Made by a program: the position numbers and the translations under genes. A stretch of DNA of 64,000 bases from positions 62,001 to 126,000 of the forward strand of contig JAAYAX010000005.1 of the NCBI GenBank assembly GCA_012719175.1, written 5' to 3'. How positions within the stretch are numbered: position 1 is the stretch's first letter; every line of letters starts with the position of its first letter. The DNA comes from Methanomassiliicoccus sp. (GTDB lineage: Archaea > Thermoplasmatota > Thermoplasmata > Methanomassiliicoccales > Methanomassiliicoccaceae). A model generated the notes under the pieces. It did not search any database. It had not been told where the DNA came from and was given only the letters and a program-made list of their open reading frames with translations. Of this stretch, positions 52,723 through 62,042 are shown in pieces.

Positions 52723-53880
52723 TCAGGTCACGATCTCCTTGAGGCGCCCTTCCTCCACCGCCCTCCTGACCTCCATGGCCAGCCTGCGCCCGGTGGACAT
52801 GTTCTGGCGCCACAGGGAGTTGCCGTAGGCATGCCCCACGTTCATATGGACGTTGGTGCCGCCGCCGATGCGTGGCGCCACATCATAGATGAAGAAGTTG
52901 AGGTCCTTGTCCACACAGGTCTGGAGGCAGAACGGTCCGATGATGCCCGGAGAGAACAGCTCCTTGGTCGCCTGGACGTACTTCTCTGCGAGCTCGAACG
53001 CCTTCTCCAGCAGGCTCTCCCTAAGGGTTGCGGAATTATGGCCGCAGACGGTGTACTCGGGTACCTTCTGCTCCTCGTTCAAGGTGATCTGCTGGACAGC
53101 AGGTATGCGCACATGCCCGTCGAGGGAGCTCTCGAACCTCCAGTCCACTCCGATGAGCTCCACCCGCTCCCCGCGCTTCTCCAGGGGCGAGTAGAAGAAG
53201 TCCAGGTTGAACACGGGGCCGATGATGTACTCCTCCATCCTCGCGCTCTCCAGGGTCTCCCGGTCGATGACCCCCTGCCTGATCAGTTGCTCCGATTTCT
53301 GAACATACTCATCATAGGACGCGCAGGTGAAGAAACCCCTCTCTAGCTTCTTCTTGGCATGATGGAGCTTCACGATGCTGAGGGAGTCTATGTCCTGTGG
53401 ATCTGTGATCTTCCGGGGGTAGGGCATCCCCGCCTTGTCCAGGAGCCAGTAGTAGTCCTGGGGCCCGCCCCGGTCCTCGCTGCGGAGGAGGTTGCGCGAT
53501 CCCACAAGGGGCACCAGGAAATCATTCTCCACCGAATCGATCGAGCAGTAGGAGGTGAAGGAGCGGTTGGGCACGAACAGGACGTTTCGGCTCCGGAGGT
53601 CCGACATGATGTCCGGTCTCAGGATGTCCTTGAACCTGGGCAGCAGCATGACCTCGTCCACCATCCCCCGGGTCACGTTGTCCTTCTTATCACGGAACGC
53701 CTTGAAGTAACGGGAATAGGGAGCGTCCCTGCCCTCCTGGCATACGGCCAAGGTGTGGAAGCCCTCCTCCACCGCACCATCGCAGGTGTCGAGCGCGGAG
53801 TGGGAGCCGATAACGCCTATCATTGCACTGCTGGGATCATAGTCCTCAAGGACCTCGTGGATGGCCTTACGTTCTATCAT
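52723..53880 (-). CDS. purP: FAICAR synthetase PurP (archaeal purine synthesis)
   Basis: 385 residues. ATP-grasp enzyme that formylates AICAR with formate and ATP to FAICAR, the archaeal replacement for PurH transformylase. Seen: IGSHSALDTCDGA near residue 22, FVPNRSFTSYCS near 108, VKLHHAKKK, the ATP-grasp middle part with EEYIIGPVFN, and DVAPRIGGGTN near 330. The start is ATG 53880 with GAGGG upstream; the open frame continues to 53958 but the extra 26 residues do not fit the family. Confidence 0.93.
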   Translation of the reverse strand: MIERKAIHEVLEDYDPSSAMIGVIGSHSALDTCDGAVEEGFHTLAVCQEGRDAPYSRYFKAFRDKKDNVTRGMVDEVMLLPRFKDILRPDIMSDLRSRNVLFVPNRSFTSYCSIDSVENDFLVPLVGSRNLLRSEDRGGPQDYYWLLDKAGMPYPRKITDPQDIDSLSIVKLHHAKKKLERGFFTCASYDEYVQKSEQLIRQGVIDRETLESARMEEYIIGPVFNLDFFYSPLEKRGERVELIGVDWRFESSLDGHVRIPAVQQITLNEEQKVPEYTVCGHNSATLRESLLEKAFELAEKYVQATKELFSPGIIGPFCLQTCVDKDLNFFIYDVAPRIGGGTNVHMNVGHAYGNSLWRQNMSTGRRLAMEVRRAVEEGRLKEIVT

Positions 53881-53965
53881 GGACCCTCGCCTTATAACCG
53901 GAACGTGGAGGAGAGTATAAGCCTGTCGGGAGCGTCTGAAAGGGCAGATCAGATACAAGCCCTGT

Positions 53966-55189
53966 TCAACCCACGGACAGCCCCATGATGACGATGAACA
54001 CCATGAGCGCCACCGCCCCCACGGAGTCTATGGCCGAGGAGGTCAAGGGGATGGAATGGTCATCGGGGTCGAGGGAGAAGCGATACGTCATCACGGCCAC
54101 GTAGTAGGCGATGATGTTGAGGATCGTCACCGTCACCAGACCTGCGGTCAAAGACAGGAAAACCATCTCCCACAGGGGCGGTGAGGCCAGCCCTAGAAGC
54201 AGCCCCACGGCGTAGGATGATATGCCCAGGAGTGTGAACACCCACAGAGCGAAGATGTAGATGATGGCGAAGTTCTCCATGGCCACCCTCCCCGGGGCCC
54301 TCCCCGGTTCCAGGATACCCATGTGCAGCAGGGATGAGAAGCGGGATGTGAGGATGCCCCCCAGGGCGTTGGCGTCCTCCAGGAAGGGGGGTATCAGTAC
54401 CAGCAGGACCGGCAGTGCCACCAGGGCCTCCAGCTGGTGCTCGATGGTCACCCCCGCGACTATGTCCAGCAGGATGCACAAGGTGAGAACGGGAGCGCTC
54501 TGTACAAAGATGCGCCGCATCTCCCCCGTTCCCTTGGATATGGCCATTCCCACCAGCACGATGGTCACGAGGATGAACATTATCGAGAACAGGAGGATGG
54601 TGAAATCCGGGGAGTTGAGGACGATTATGGCCGAGAGGAACAGCATGGGCAGGGTCACGATGTCCCCGGCCGCCGTGATCAGCGGAGCGGAAATGTTGTC
54701 GATGTCCCAGTTGCGCCGGAACCCGATGCCCGCCACGATGATGTTGATGAGGATCAGGACCAGGCCGGCCAGTATGCCGCCGAGAACGGAGATGAAGATC
54801 AGCTTCTCCACGGACATGGACTCCAGTCCCAGCAGGAGGCAGGTGGCGCTGGCAAGGACACCCATGAGGACGGACATGGCCAGAGTGAGGAGCAGGGAGG
54901 ACTCCATGTTCGATCGGAGGATGCCCCCCTTGCGGAAGGAGATCTCAAAGGTACCTATGTGCATCGCGGTGCCCAGACGGCTCCCCAGGGCGCCGAAGAT
55001 GTTGCCCCGCATACCGATGGCCGGAGGTATGAGGATCATGAGACCGGGAAGCAGCTCCAAGGTGCCGCTCATGGTGCCTAGGGTGACGCCGGCGATGAGA
55101 TCGCCTAACGAGGAGATCATCAGTGCTACCATGCCCAGGGAGAAGACCGATCTGTTGTTTACAAAGAAGGTCCTTGTCTCCTTGAACAA
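53966..55189 (-). CDS. MgtE/SLC41-like cation transporter
   Basis: A 407-residue membrane protein with two tandem MgtE-type transmembrane domains. Each repeat shows the family's signature region: LPGLMILIPPAIGMRGNIFGALGSRL in repeat 1 (about 46-72) and ALPVLLVLIPPFLEDANALGGILTSR in repeat 2 (about 257-282). MgtE proteins conduct Mg2+; the cytosolic CBS gating domains of bacterial MgtE are absent. The two divergent PhoU/TrkA-C genes at 55436 and 56068 may supply gating in trans. Confidence 0.85.
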   Translation of the reverse strand: MFKETRTFFVNNRSVFSLGMVALMISSLGDLIAGVTLGTMSGTLELLPGLMILIPPAIGMRGNIFGALGSRLGTAMHIGTFEISFRKGGILRSNMESSLLLTLAMSVLMGVLASATCLLLGLESMSVEKLIFISVLGGILAGLVLILINIIVAGIGFRRNWDIDNISAPLITAAGDIVTLPMLFLSAIIVLNSPDFTILLFSIMFILVTIVLVGMAISKGTGEMRRIFVQSAPVLTLCILLDIVAGVTIEHQLEALVALPVLLVLIPPFLEDANALGGILTSRFSSLLHMGILEPGRAPGRVAMENFAIIYIFALWVFTLLGISSYAVGLLLGLASPPLWEMVFLSLTAGLVTVTILNIIAYYVAVMTYRFSLDPDDHSIPLTSSAIDSVGAVALMVFIVIMGLSVG

Positions 55190-55435
55190 TATTGCTCACC
55201 TCGTGCAGGAAACCCCTACTTCCTATATGTAATTCTTTCACATGCCATGCGCAGCCCGGACCATGGCGGGGGCCGATAATTCATATATATGCCATAGAGA
55301 TTAGAGGAACGAGCGAGCGCGTTGAGCCTCGTGTTGGCGCGGTGCACAGAAGTGAAGGGCAAGGACGTTGTTAGGAAGGAGCTTCTGGACACGTACTTGG
55401 ATGGAGCACTGTGCCATGGGAGTGTGCGTTAACTA
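55190..55435. promoter_or_regulatory. Divergent promoter region of transporter and regulators
   Basis: A TATA-like TTCATATATATG at 55278-55289 would serve the rightward genes, with a leader of about 130 bases. The leader contains a 38-codon open frame from TTG 55321 to a TAA at 55432 just before the next ATG. No family is recognised, so it is not called as a gene. It could be a leader peptide. Confidence 0.4.
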
Positions 55436-56068
55436 ATGCCTTTCTTCGATTCCCCCGACGATGAGGAAGACGAGCATCTGACCGTAAGGGAGCTTCTCAC
55501 CGAGATGAAGGACATCTCGGAGGTCATTGTGGACTTGGCATATGCTGCCCTGCTGTTCGACAGCCAGGAGATCGGTGCCGAGGTGCATCATCTCGGATCG
55601 AGGATGGACACCCTCAACCACGAGATCAAGATCCGCATGATGCTAGCATCGCGTACCAAGCAGGACGCGGTGCAGCTATCCGTCCTCCTGCAGGTGGCCG
55701 AGGGTGCCGCCGCCATGTCCAAGGCCGCGGGTGACATCGTGGACCTGCTGGAGCTGAACCCCAAGGGCAGCCCCATCGTGAGCCTGGTGCTCAAGGAGGC
55801 GGAAGAGAAGATCCGCCTGCAGACGCTGTCCGAGCAGTCGGACATGAAGGGCAAGACCCTGGAATCTCTGAGCGTGGAGACTGAAACTGGGATGAGGATC
55901 ATAGCCATAAAGCGGGGGATCCGCTGGATCTACGACCCGGAGAAGGAAGTGACCCTGAAGGAGGGTGACGTCCTGGTGGTCCGCGGGACCGAGGACGGTT
56001 TTGAGCGCCTGCGGCGCTTCGCTACCGGAATGGAGAAGTGGCCAGTGTACCCACAGGAGGGACCGTGA
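55436..56068 (+). CDS. PhoU-like and TrkA-C domain regulator, copy 1
   Basis: A 210-residue cytosolic protein. The N-terminal 95 residues are a PhoU-like helical bundle (ELLTEMKDISEVIVDLAYAALLF). The C-terminal 85 residues are a TrkA-C (RCK_C) domain, with GKTLESLSVETETGMRIIAIKRG and EGDVLVVRGTEDG. TrkA-C domains bind small ligands and gate cation channels. Together with the paralog overlapping its stop and the divergent MgtE-like transporter, it probably forms a regulatory complex for cation uptake. Confidence 0.82.
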   Translation: MPFFDSPDDEEDEHLTVRELLTEMKDISEVIVDLAYAALLFDSQEIGAEVHHLGSRMDTLNHEIKIRMMLASRTKQDAVQLSVLLQVAEGAAAMSKAAGDIVDLLELNPKGSPIVSLVLKEAEEKIRLQTLSEQSDMKGKTLESLSVETETGMRIIAIKRGIRWIYDPEKEVTLKEGDVLVVRGTEDGFERLRRFATGMEKWPVYPQEGP

Positions 56069-56655
56069 TGGGACCCCTGGAGGAGATGCTGCTGGAGATC
56101 AAGGACACCTCCGAGCTGATGGTGGACCTCGCGTACTCATCGCTACTGTACAACAACCGCGACATAGCCGAAGAGGTCAACCAGCTGGATGCTCGCATGC
56201 AGGAGCTGGAGAACGACATCCAGGAGATGGCCGTCCAAAATGCTGTGGACGACAAGGACATCAAGAAGGCGCTTCTCATCATCCGGCTGGCGCAGTCCGT
56301 CGGGGAGATCTCCGGCGCAGCCATGAAGATCGCCGATGTGGTCAGGCGGGACGTCCCGCCTCATCCGGTCATACAGCTGTCGCTGCGCGAGACCGATATA
56401 ATCATCACCGCGGTGACAGTGGGAGTCACCTCCGACCTCGCCGGAGCGACACTGGGGAAGATCAAGCTGGCGACCAATACCGGTATGTACGCCATCGCCA
56501 TCCGCCGCGGCCGACGCTACATCTACGGTCCTGACCAGTACACCATGATGATGGAAGGAGACACCCTGTATGTGCGCGGCCCTGAGGACGGGGAGCAGTA
56601 CCTTAGGGACCTTGCCAACGGAACGGTGCATCTCGAGCCTAAGGACCTGAAATAA
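56068..56655 (+). CDS. PhoU-like and TrkA-C domain regulator, copy 2
   Basis: A 195-residue paralog of the preceding protein. PhoU-like bundle first (LLEIKDTSELMVDLAYSSLL), then TrkA-C (GATLGKIKLATNTGMYAIAIRRG, EGDTLYVRGPEDG). ATG 56068 overlaps the previous TGA by one base and has GGAGGG at good spacing. GTG 56038 is an in-frame but less likely start. The one-base overlap implies equal production of both copies, consistent with a hetero-oligomer. Confidence 0.82.
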   Translation: MGPLEEMLLEIKDTSELMVDLAYSSLLYNNRDIAEEVNQLDARMQELENDIQEMAVQNAVDDKDIKKALLIIRLAQSVGEISGAAMKIADVVRRDVPPHPVIQLSLRETDIIITAVTVGVTSDLAGATLGKIKLATNTGMYAIAIRRGRRYIYGPDQYTMMMEGDTLYVRGPEDGEQYLRDLANGTVHLEPKDLK

Positions 56656-56667
56656 GGGTTAGAAGGA

Positions 56668-56743
56668 TGGTAGCCCCGGGCAGATTCGAACTGCCGTCGC
56701 AAGATCCAGAGTCTCGCATGATTGACCGCTACACTACGGGGCT
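56668..56743 (-). tRNA. tRNA-Gln (CTG)
   Basis: Reverse-strand cloverleaf. Acceptor AGCCCCG/CGGGGCT with discriminator A and encoded CCA (TGG at 56668-56670 on the plus strand). D-arm with GTGTAGCGGTCAATCAT. Anticodon loop CTCTGGA with anticodon CTG. T-arm GGCAG-TTCGAAT-CTGCC. No intron. Confidence 0.95.
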
Positions 56744-56823
56744 ATAGTAGCGGGCCTGGAAAATGCTACTATATTTTAAATGTATCGCTGTGGGGACCGG
56801 GAGGGGCCCGGCCCCCATCATGT

Positions 56824-57462
56824 TCAGTTCTTGAAATCATTTATGGCCGCGAGGATGCGGTCGTACACATCGTCGATCTCCCCCTGACCATCGACGTCCA
56901 CCAGTATCCCCCTCTCGCTGTAGAACTTGGCCAACGGCAGGGTTCGCTCCTTGTACACCCGCAGGCGCTCCCTTACCACCGCCTCGGTGTCGTCGGTCCT
57001 CTGGTACAGCTCGCCCCCGCACTTGTCGCACACACCCTCCTCCCTCGTGGGTTTGGCGATAAGGTGGTAGACCTCGTTGCACTGTTTGCAGCTACGACGG
57101 TTCACGATGCGGTCCACGATGATCTGTTCGTCCACGTCCAGGTTCACCGCGAGGTTGATGTCTGCTATCTCATCGAGCATCCTGGCCTGCTCCAGGTTCC
57201 GCGGGAAGCCGTCGAGGAGGAACCCTCCTTTCAATGCCGACACCTTCTCACGGATAAGGCCGATGACCAGCTCATCGGGGACGAGCTTGCCGGCGTCCAT
57301 GAACCCCTTCGCCTTCACTCCCAGCGGGGTGTTGTTGCGGACCGCCTCTCTGAGGAGGTCGCCCGTGGAGATCAACGTCAGCCCTAGCTCCTGGCAAAGC
57401 CTCTTCGCCTGAGTACCCTTCCCCGAGCCGGGGGCCCCAAGCAGCACCATCTTCATGTCCAT
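56824..57462 (-). CDS. adk: Adenylate kinase
   Basis: 212 residues, converts ATP and AMP to two ADP. Long-lid bacterial type: GAPGSGKGTQ (P-loop, residues 9-18), STGDLLR (AMP site), DGFPRN near 86, and a zinc lid with CKQC (about 130) and CDKC (about 150). This type differs from the short trimeric AdkA of many other archaea. Start ATG 57462. Confidence 0.95.
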   Translation of the reverse strand: MDMKMVLLGAPGSGKGTQAKRLCQELGLTLISTGDLLREAVRNNTPLGVKAKGFMDAGKLVPDELVIGLIREKVSALKGGFLLDGFPRNLEQARMLDEIADINLAVNLDVDEQIIVDRIVNRRSCKQCNEVYHLIAKPTREEGVCDKCGGELYQRTDDTEAVVRERLRVYKERTLPLAKFYSERGILVDVDGQGEIDDVYDRILAAINDFKN

Positions 57463-57560
57463 GAGGTCGTCATATAATATTCTCCCTTAAGCCACTTTTG
57501 ACATCCCCCAATGATTATTATCGATTACCACCCTCATGAACGGACGGAGTGAAACTGTTC

Positions 57561-58097
57561 ATGAAACAAGGAGGTCAGGTGGGCCTGCGACCAATGCTAA
57601 GCGAGGATTCGTGGCTCTTCTACAAGTGGTTCAACGACCAGCGGGTATTGGCGGACATGGGCCTGAAGCACGCGCTGTTCTGCGTGTCCGTGGAGGAGGA
57701 GCGGGCCAGGATCGGAAAGAAGCTGTCCTCCCCCACCGACCGGGACTTCATCATAGTGGACCTGGAATCGGAGCATGCTATCGGCTGGGCGGGTCTGTCG
57801 CACATCGATCTGCGCAACTCCACCGCCGAGGTCAATGTCGTCATCGGCGAGCCCCAGGAATGGGACAGCGGAAAGGGCATCGAGGCCACACGCATGCTGG
57901 TGGATCATGCCTTCGAGGTGATGAACATGCACCGACTCTACCTAAGAGTGGCCGAGTACAATGAGCGAGCCATCGCCTGTTTCACCACCAGCGGCTTCAC
58001 GGTGGAGGGAACGATGAAGGACGACCATTACCATCACGGTAAGTACGCTTCATCGCACCTTATGAGCATCCTGAGGGAAGAGGGAGGGAGACGCTGA
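57561..58097 (+). CDS. GNAT acetyltransferase (RimJ/RimL-like), copy 1
   Basis: A 178-residue acetyltransferase. Seen: LRPMLSEDSWLFYKWFND at the start, IGWAGLSHIDLRNSTAEVNVVIG in the core, and NMHRLYLRVAEYNERAIACFTTSGF near the end, the signature of the RimJ/L type acting on protein N termini or small molecules. ATG 57561 is favoured by GGAG at 10 bases; GTG 57549 is in frame. Its stop overlaps the start of a paralog (TGATG). Confidence 0.85.
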   Translation: MKQGGQVGLRPMLSEDSWLFYKWFNDQRVLADMGLKHALFCVSVEEERARIGKKLSSPTDRDFIIVDLESEHAIGWAGLSHIDLRNSTAEVNVVIGEPQEWDSGKGIEATRMLVDHAFEVMNMHRLYLRVAEYNERAIACFTTSGFTVEGTMKDDHYHHGKYASSHLMSILREEGGRR

Positions 58098-58645
58098 TGC
58101 TAGAAGGAAAGCTAGTCCGTCTTCGCGCCCCTGAGAGAGGCGACCTTCCCGTGTTCGTGAAGTGGATAAACGATCCCGAGGTGACCGAGTTCCTGCAGTT
58201 CGAGCCACCCATGTCCATCGAGGACGAGGAGATATGGTACCAGCACATGATCCAGAGCAAGGACCGGACCTTCGTAATCGAGACCAAGGAGGGACGTCCC
58301 ATCGGGAACATCGGCCTTATGGGAATGGACCTGAGGAACCGCAAGACCGAGATCGGGATCATGATCGGGGAGAAGGACCTATGGTCCCACGGTTACGGCA
58401 CGGACGCCATGCTCGTCCTATTGCGTTATCTCTTCGATGAGATGAACATGAACCGGGTCGGCCTGTACGCTGATTCGCACAACCACCGCGCGCTAAGATC
58501 CTACGAGAAATGCGGTTTCACTCATGAGGGGGTGGTCCGGCAGTACCGTTTCAAGGACGGCCAGTATCTGGACAGCGTGCAGATGTCAATACTGCAGCAG
58601 GAGTGGAAGGTGGCGGAGCTGGCAAGAAGTAATGACGTGAGATAG
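58097..58645 (+). CDS. GNAT acetyltransferase (RimJ/RimL-like), copy 2
   Basis: A 182-residue paralog of the previous gene. Seen: VRLRAPERGDLPVFVKWIND, IGNIGLMGMDLRNRKTEIGIMIG, and NRVGLYADSHNHRALRSYEKCGF. ATG 58097 overlaps the previous stop by one base. The tandem arrangement suggests duplication with divergent substrates. Substrate unknown. Confidence 0.87.
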   Translation: MLEGKLVRLRAPERGDLPVFVKWINDPEVTEFLQFEPPMSIEDEEIWYQHMIQSKDRTFVIETKEGRPIGNIGLMGMDLRNRKTEIGIMIGEKDLWSHGYGTDAMLVLLRYLFDEMNMNRVGLYADSHNHRALRSYEKCGFTHEGVVRQYRFKDGQYLDSVQMSILQQEWKVAELARSNDVR

Positions 58646-58651
58646 GATTGC

Positions 58652-59593
58652 TCATTTACTCAGCAGTGACCGGTATACGGGCATGATCCGTTGTACGATC
58701 ACATCAGCACTGTGCTCCCTGCGGACATATTCTCTGCCAGCCAATCCTAGTTCCTTTACCGACTCCAGGTTCCTCACCGCCTCTCGGACCGCGCTCTTCA
58801 AGGCCTTTGCATCAGGATCGATGGTTATTACTGGACAGCCGGGATAGTACTTCCTATACTCCTCATCGAACGTGGAGATAGCGACCTTGCCCATGGCCAT
58901 GGCCTCAAAGGAGGCCAACCCGATGATGCTGGGGATGCCCACCTTGGAGACGTCGATGACCTGATCGATAAGGATGTGGGATCCCGCCAGCTCCTCCATG
59001 GCGCGCTGGTGATCTACGTTCTGAAGGACGATGTGGTCAAAGTCCAGACCTTCCTCGGTCAGTTCCTGCAACGCTTTCTCGATGAGGTCCGTGCCCTTTG
59101 CCCTTCGGTTGGTGGCCATATGGATGACACGAGGTCTTTTCTCCATGTCGAAGCTGTAGGGGTGTTCCCCTACGGGATTGGGGACGTACTCCCCATCAGG
59201 TACCCATCTGAAGAGATCAGGTCGGGAGATATATTTGTGGTCGGCGAGGGATCCATAATGCATCCCATAACCGTCCCTGGCCTCGCTGCCATGATAGTGC
59301 ACCACCAAGGGTTTGCGAAGCCCTAGTTTCAGTGCTAAGGCGTCCCATCGCTTCCAATGCAAGCCACCATGGACATGGATGATATCGAATCCCTGAGCGA
59401 ATTTGATTAGTTCCAGACCATTGAAAAGATCCTTACCCAGACTTGCGTGCGTGTAGTAGAACTCCCTGTCATGGGGTTCCTGGATGGCATTGGCCCATGT
59501 CTCTGCGACCAGGGCCTCATGCCCCATCCGCTTCTGAGCCTGAGCCAGCTGAAATGCCACGCCGGCCTGGTTCTCGATATGCAGTATCCTCAT
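58652..59593 (-). CDS. Glycosyltransferase, GT4-like
   Basis: A 313-residue GT-B glycosyltransferase. The N-terminal domain contains FDIIHVHGGLHW (about 69) and VVHYHGSEARDG (about 97). The C-terminal domain shows PRVIHMATNRRAKGT (about 153) and the donor-site SIIGLASFEAMAMGKVAI (about 225), where the conserved Glu-x7-Glu pattern is reduced. It probably builds a cell-surface glycan. It is a single gene with no glycan cluster around it. Confidence 0.85.
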   Translation of the reverse strand: MRILHIENQAGVAFQLAQAQKRMGHEALVAETWANAIQEPHDREFYYTHASLGKDLFNGLELIKFAQGFDIIHVHGGLHWKRWDALALKLGLRKPLVVHYHGSEARDGYGMHYGSLADHKYISRPDLFRWVPDGEYVPNPVGEHPYSFDMEKRPRVIHMATNRRAKGTDLIEKALQELTEEGLDFDHIVLQNVDHQRAMEELAGSHILIDQVIDVSKVGIPSIIGLASFEAMAMGKVAISTFDEEYRKYYPGCPVITIDPDAKALKSAVREAVRNLESVKELGLAGREYVRREHSADVIVQRIMPVYRSLLSK

Positions 59594-59763
59594 CCGGACC
59601 TACATGGAGTAACCACTTGGTAAAAATGTGTGCCTCATCCTTGAGGAAATGGAATTGACCAGTACAAAGGCGGTCAAGCAAATGTTATGAAATGTCCTGA
59701 TCGTTCTGCTGGCAAACTAAGGTCCAAATCATCATTAGTGTCAAACGTTTTCATGGGTTCGAT

Positions 59764-60951
59764 ATGTCCCAGGAAAACGATCATGTTTCACTGGTTCGAT
59801 GCGAGAACTACGACCCTGATCAGGTCATGGACGCTGTGCGGAAGGCGATAGGCCTGCTGGGAGGCCTGGACCGTTTCGTGTCCCCTGGGCAGAGGGTCCT
59901 GGTGAAGCCCAACCTTTTGCAGGGTGTCCCACCGGAGAAGTGCGTGACCACTCACCCGGAGGTGGTCTTCGCCGTCGCCAAACTGCTGAAGGACCACGGT
60001 TGTCAGGTGACGATAGCCGATAGCGCTGGAGGAGAAACACCATTCACCACGGCCCGGCTTCAGAAGCTGTACGAGGTAACGGGCATGGCCAAGTCCGCGG
60101 AGAGGGCGGGTGTCACACTGGGAACGGAGGCCAGGTACATGGAAGTACCCTCTCCCCAGGGGAAGGTGGTGAAGAGGTTCCAGGTGATCGCCCCCGCCGC
60201 CGAGGCCGATGTCATCGTGGTGGTCTCCAAGGCCAAGACCCATGTGCTCACCACCATGACGGGTGCCATCAAGTGCATCTTCGGTGTCCTGCCCGGGATG
60301 GAGAAGCCCAGCCTCCACGGCCGGATGCCGGAGGTGGACAGTTTCAGCGACATGCTCCTGGACCTCAACGAGGCGGTGAGACCCCATTTGCAGATCATGG
60401 ATGCGGTCATGGGGATGGAGGGAGAGGGACCATCAGGAGGCGACCCCCGTCACATCGGCGCTATCCTGGCCAGCGGTAACTGCGTTAGCCTGGACATCGT
60501 GGCCGCCACCATCATGTCCTTCCGCCCCGAGGAGATACCGGCCATCGCCAGGGCAGTGGCCAGGGGGATGGTGGACAGCGACCTGCAGGTTAAGGTGCTG
60601 GGCGAGGACCCGGGAAGCTTGACGGTTGCTGACTTCAAACACCCACCTCGGACGAAGAGCGCTCTTGGCAACAAGCTCGCCAGGGGCAGAGTGGTGACCC
60701 GTCTCCTACGTGCCTATGCCCTCAGGCCCGCGATCGACAGGGAACGCTGCATAGGTTGCGGCATCTGCGCCCGGAGCTGTCCCCAGAAGGTCATCCGCAT
60801 TGTCAGGGGGAAGGCCAGGATCAAGTATGGCAAATGCATCCGTTGCTACTGCTGCCATGAGATGTGCCAGGAGAAGGCGATAGGTTTGGAACGGAGTCGT
60901 GGTGGAAGGCTCATCGCCCGGATTATGGAGGACCGTAAGGCCCGCACCTAA
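59764..60951 (+). CDS. DUF362 protein with two [4Fe-4S] ferredoxin clusters
   Basis: A 395-residue protein. The DUF362 domain (about 1-300) contains GQRVLVKPNLLQG, DSAGGETPF and AKTHVLTTMTGAIKCIFG. The C terminus has two ferredoxin motifs: CIGCGICARSCPQ (about 326) and CIRCYCCHEMCQE (about 358), both with four Cys. Such proteins are thought to take part in redox or cofactor metabolism in anaerobes; the substrate is unknown. Confidence 0.87.
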   Translation: MSQENDHVSLVRCENYDPDQVMDAVRKAIGLLGGLDRFVSPGQRVLVKPNLLQGVPPEKCVTTHPEVVFAVAKLLKDHGCQVTIADSAGGETPFTTARLQKLYEVTGMAKSAERAGVTLGTEARYMEVPSPQGKVVKRFQVIAPAAEADVIVVVSKAKTHVLTTMTGAIKCIFGVLPGMEKPSLHGRMPEVDSFSDMLLDLNEAVRPHLQIMDAVMGMEGEGPSGGDPRHIGAILASGNCVSLDIVAATIMSFRPEEIPAIARAVARGMVDSDLQVKVLGEDPGSLTVADFKHPPRTKSALGNKLARGRVVTRLLRAYALRPAIDRERCIGCGICARSCPQKVIRIVRGKARIKYGKCIRCYCCHEMCQEKAIGLERSRGGRLIARIMEDRKART

Positions 60952-61039
60952 ATGTGGCCCGGAGCCAAAAAGCGGCTGGAGCTCAGGGGCAGAGGATTAT
61001 AAGTCCGAAATGTCGTTTTGGTGGCGAGCAGGTCATATC

Positions 61040-61435
61040 ATGAGGTTCGAGGAGTTCAAGAAAGACACTGAGATAAAGGCCACCGTACGCAGGAAGGAGT
61101 ATTCCATAGCCAAGGTTTCTGAGGTCCCGCCGCTGAGCGAGAAGGTGTTCGCCGTGGTCACTGACGGTGCGGAGATAACTCTGGTCGCGGAGCTGGACCA
61201 TGGGTTTGAGGTGCTCGAGGAGGAGAGGCCTTTCAAGATCATCTCTTTCGACACCAAGCTGCCCTTTGATCTGATCGGGTTCTTAGCCTACATCACCAAG
61301 CTGCTCGCCGACGAGAACATTAGCCTGTTCGCCATCTCCTCGTTCTCCACGGACCACATCCTTATGAAGGAAGCCTATCTGGATAGGGCCATGGAGGTCC
61401 TGAAGGATGCCCAGGTGAAGATCGAGGAAAAATAA
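61040..61435 (+). CDS. ACT-domain regulatory protein
   Basis: A 131-residue protein with a short N-terminal strand-rich part and a C-terminal ACT_7-like domain (FDLIGFLAYITKLLADENISLFAISSFSTDHILM, split here as FDLIGFLAYI and ISLFAISSFSTD). ACT domains bind amino acids. ATG 61040 is chosen; the open frame runs back to 60899 but overlaps the upstream gene and includes the promoter. Confidence 0.75.
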   Translation: MRFEEFKKDTEIKATVRRKEYSIAKVSEVPPLSEKVFAVVTDGAEITLVAELDHGFEVLEEERPFKIISFDTKLPFDLIGFLAYITKLLADENISLFAISSFSTDHILMKEAYLDRAMEVLKDAQVKIEEK

Positions 61436-61454
61436 AAAAGGTATAGGAAGACCC

Positions 61455-61865
61455 TCAGATCATCCTCTGGCCAGCATCATATGACGGACTCTCGTTCCAC
61501 ACCTCTTCGACCTTAAGCAGCCACAAGCCCTTGAGGTCGAACTTCATGCTCTTGAAGACACCTGCCATCTTATCGAATATTGGTCCCGAGGTCAGGTGGT
61601 CCGCGACCGACGCCTTTACCTCGTAGGACTTGAAGCCCTTGGACACCAGCATCGCCACCTTGGTGTTCTGGTCCTTGGCCAGGACGAGGTTCTCACCCGT
61701 CTTTTTCATGAAGATCTCCCCGACGAACAAGGTCTCCTTGTCAATAGCGCCAGCCCCACCGACGTTGATGAGGTGCACATCTCCGTTCGCCGCTCTCGTT
61801 CCCAGTACTTTCGCAGAGCTCTGATCGTTGATCAGGCCGAAAACATCCTCCGGTAATGCCACCAT
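61455..61865 (-). CDS. Pyridoxamine 5'-phosphate oxidase-like flavoprotein
   Basis: A 136-residue split-barrel protein. Seen: KVLGTRAANGDVHLINVGG near 18, TLFVGEIFMKKTGENL near 45, and NTKVAMLVSKGFKSYEVKA near 67, as in small FMN/F420-binding proteins. The substrate is unknown. Convergent with the ACT-domain gene. ATG 61865 is preceded by GATCG only, so the start is less certain. Confidence 0.75.
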   Translation of the reverse strand: MVALPEDVFGLINDQSSAKVLGTRAANGDVHLINVGGAGAIDKETLFVGEIFMKKTGENLVLAKDQNTKVAMLVSKGFKSYEVKASVADHLTSGPIFDKMAGVFKSMKFDLKGLWLLKVEEVWNESPSYDAGQRMI

Positions 61866-62042
61866 TCGATCACCTATGAACTAAAAGGGACCCGGATGAG
61901 TTAATCCTTCGGTTCCACAGCTCGGGAATACACCATCCCTTTTAGGCAGGTTCGAGAACGGAGTCCATCGAGCCAATGAAGAAATTCGTAACTTGCTCTC
62001 AAATTCCCGATAGACTTTTTATAATCCCTGCATAATCCTTTG

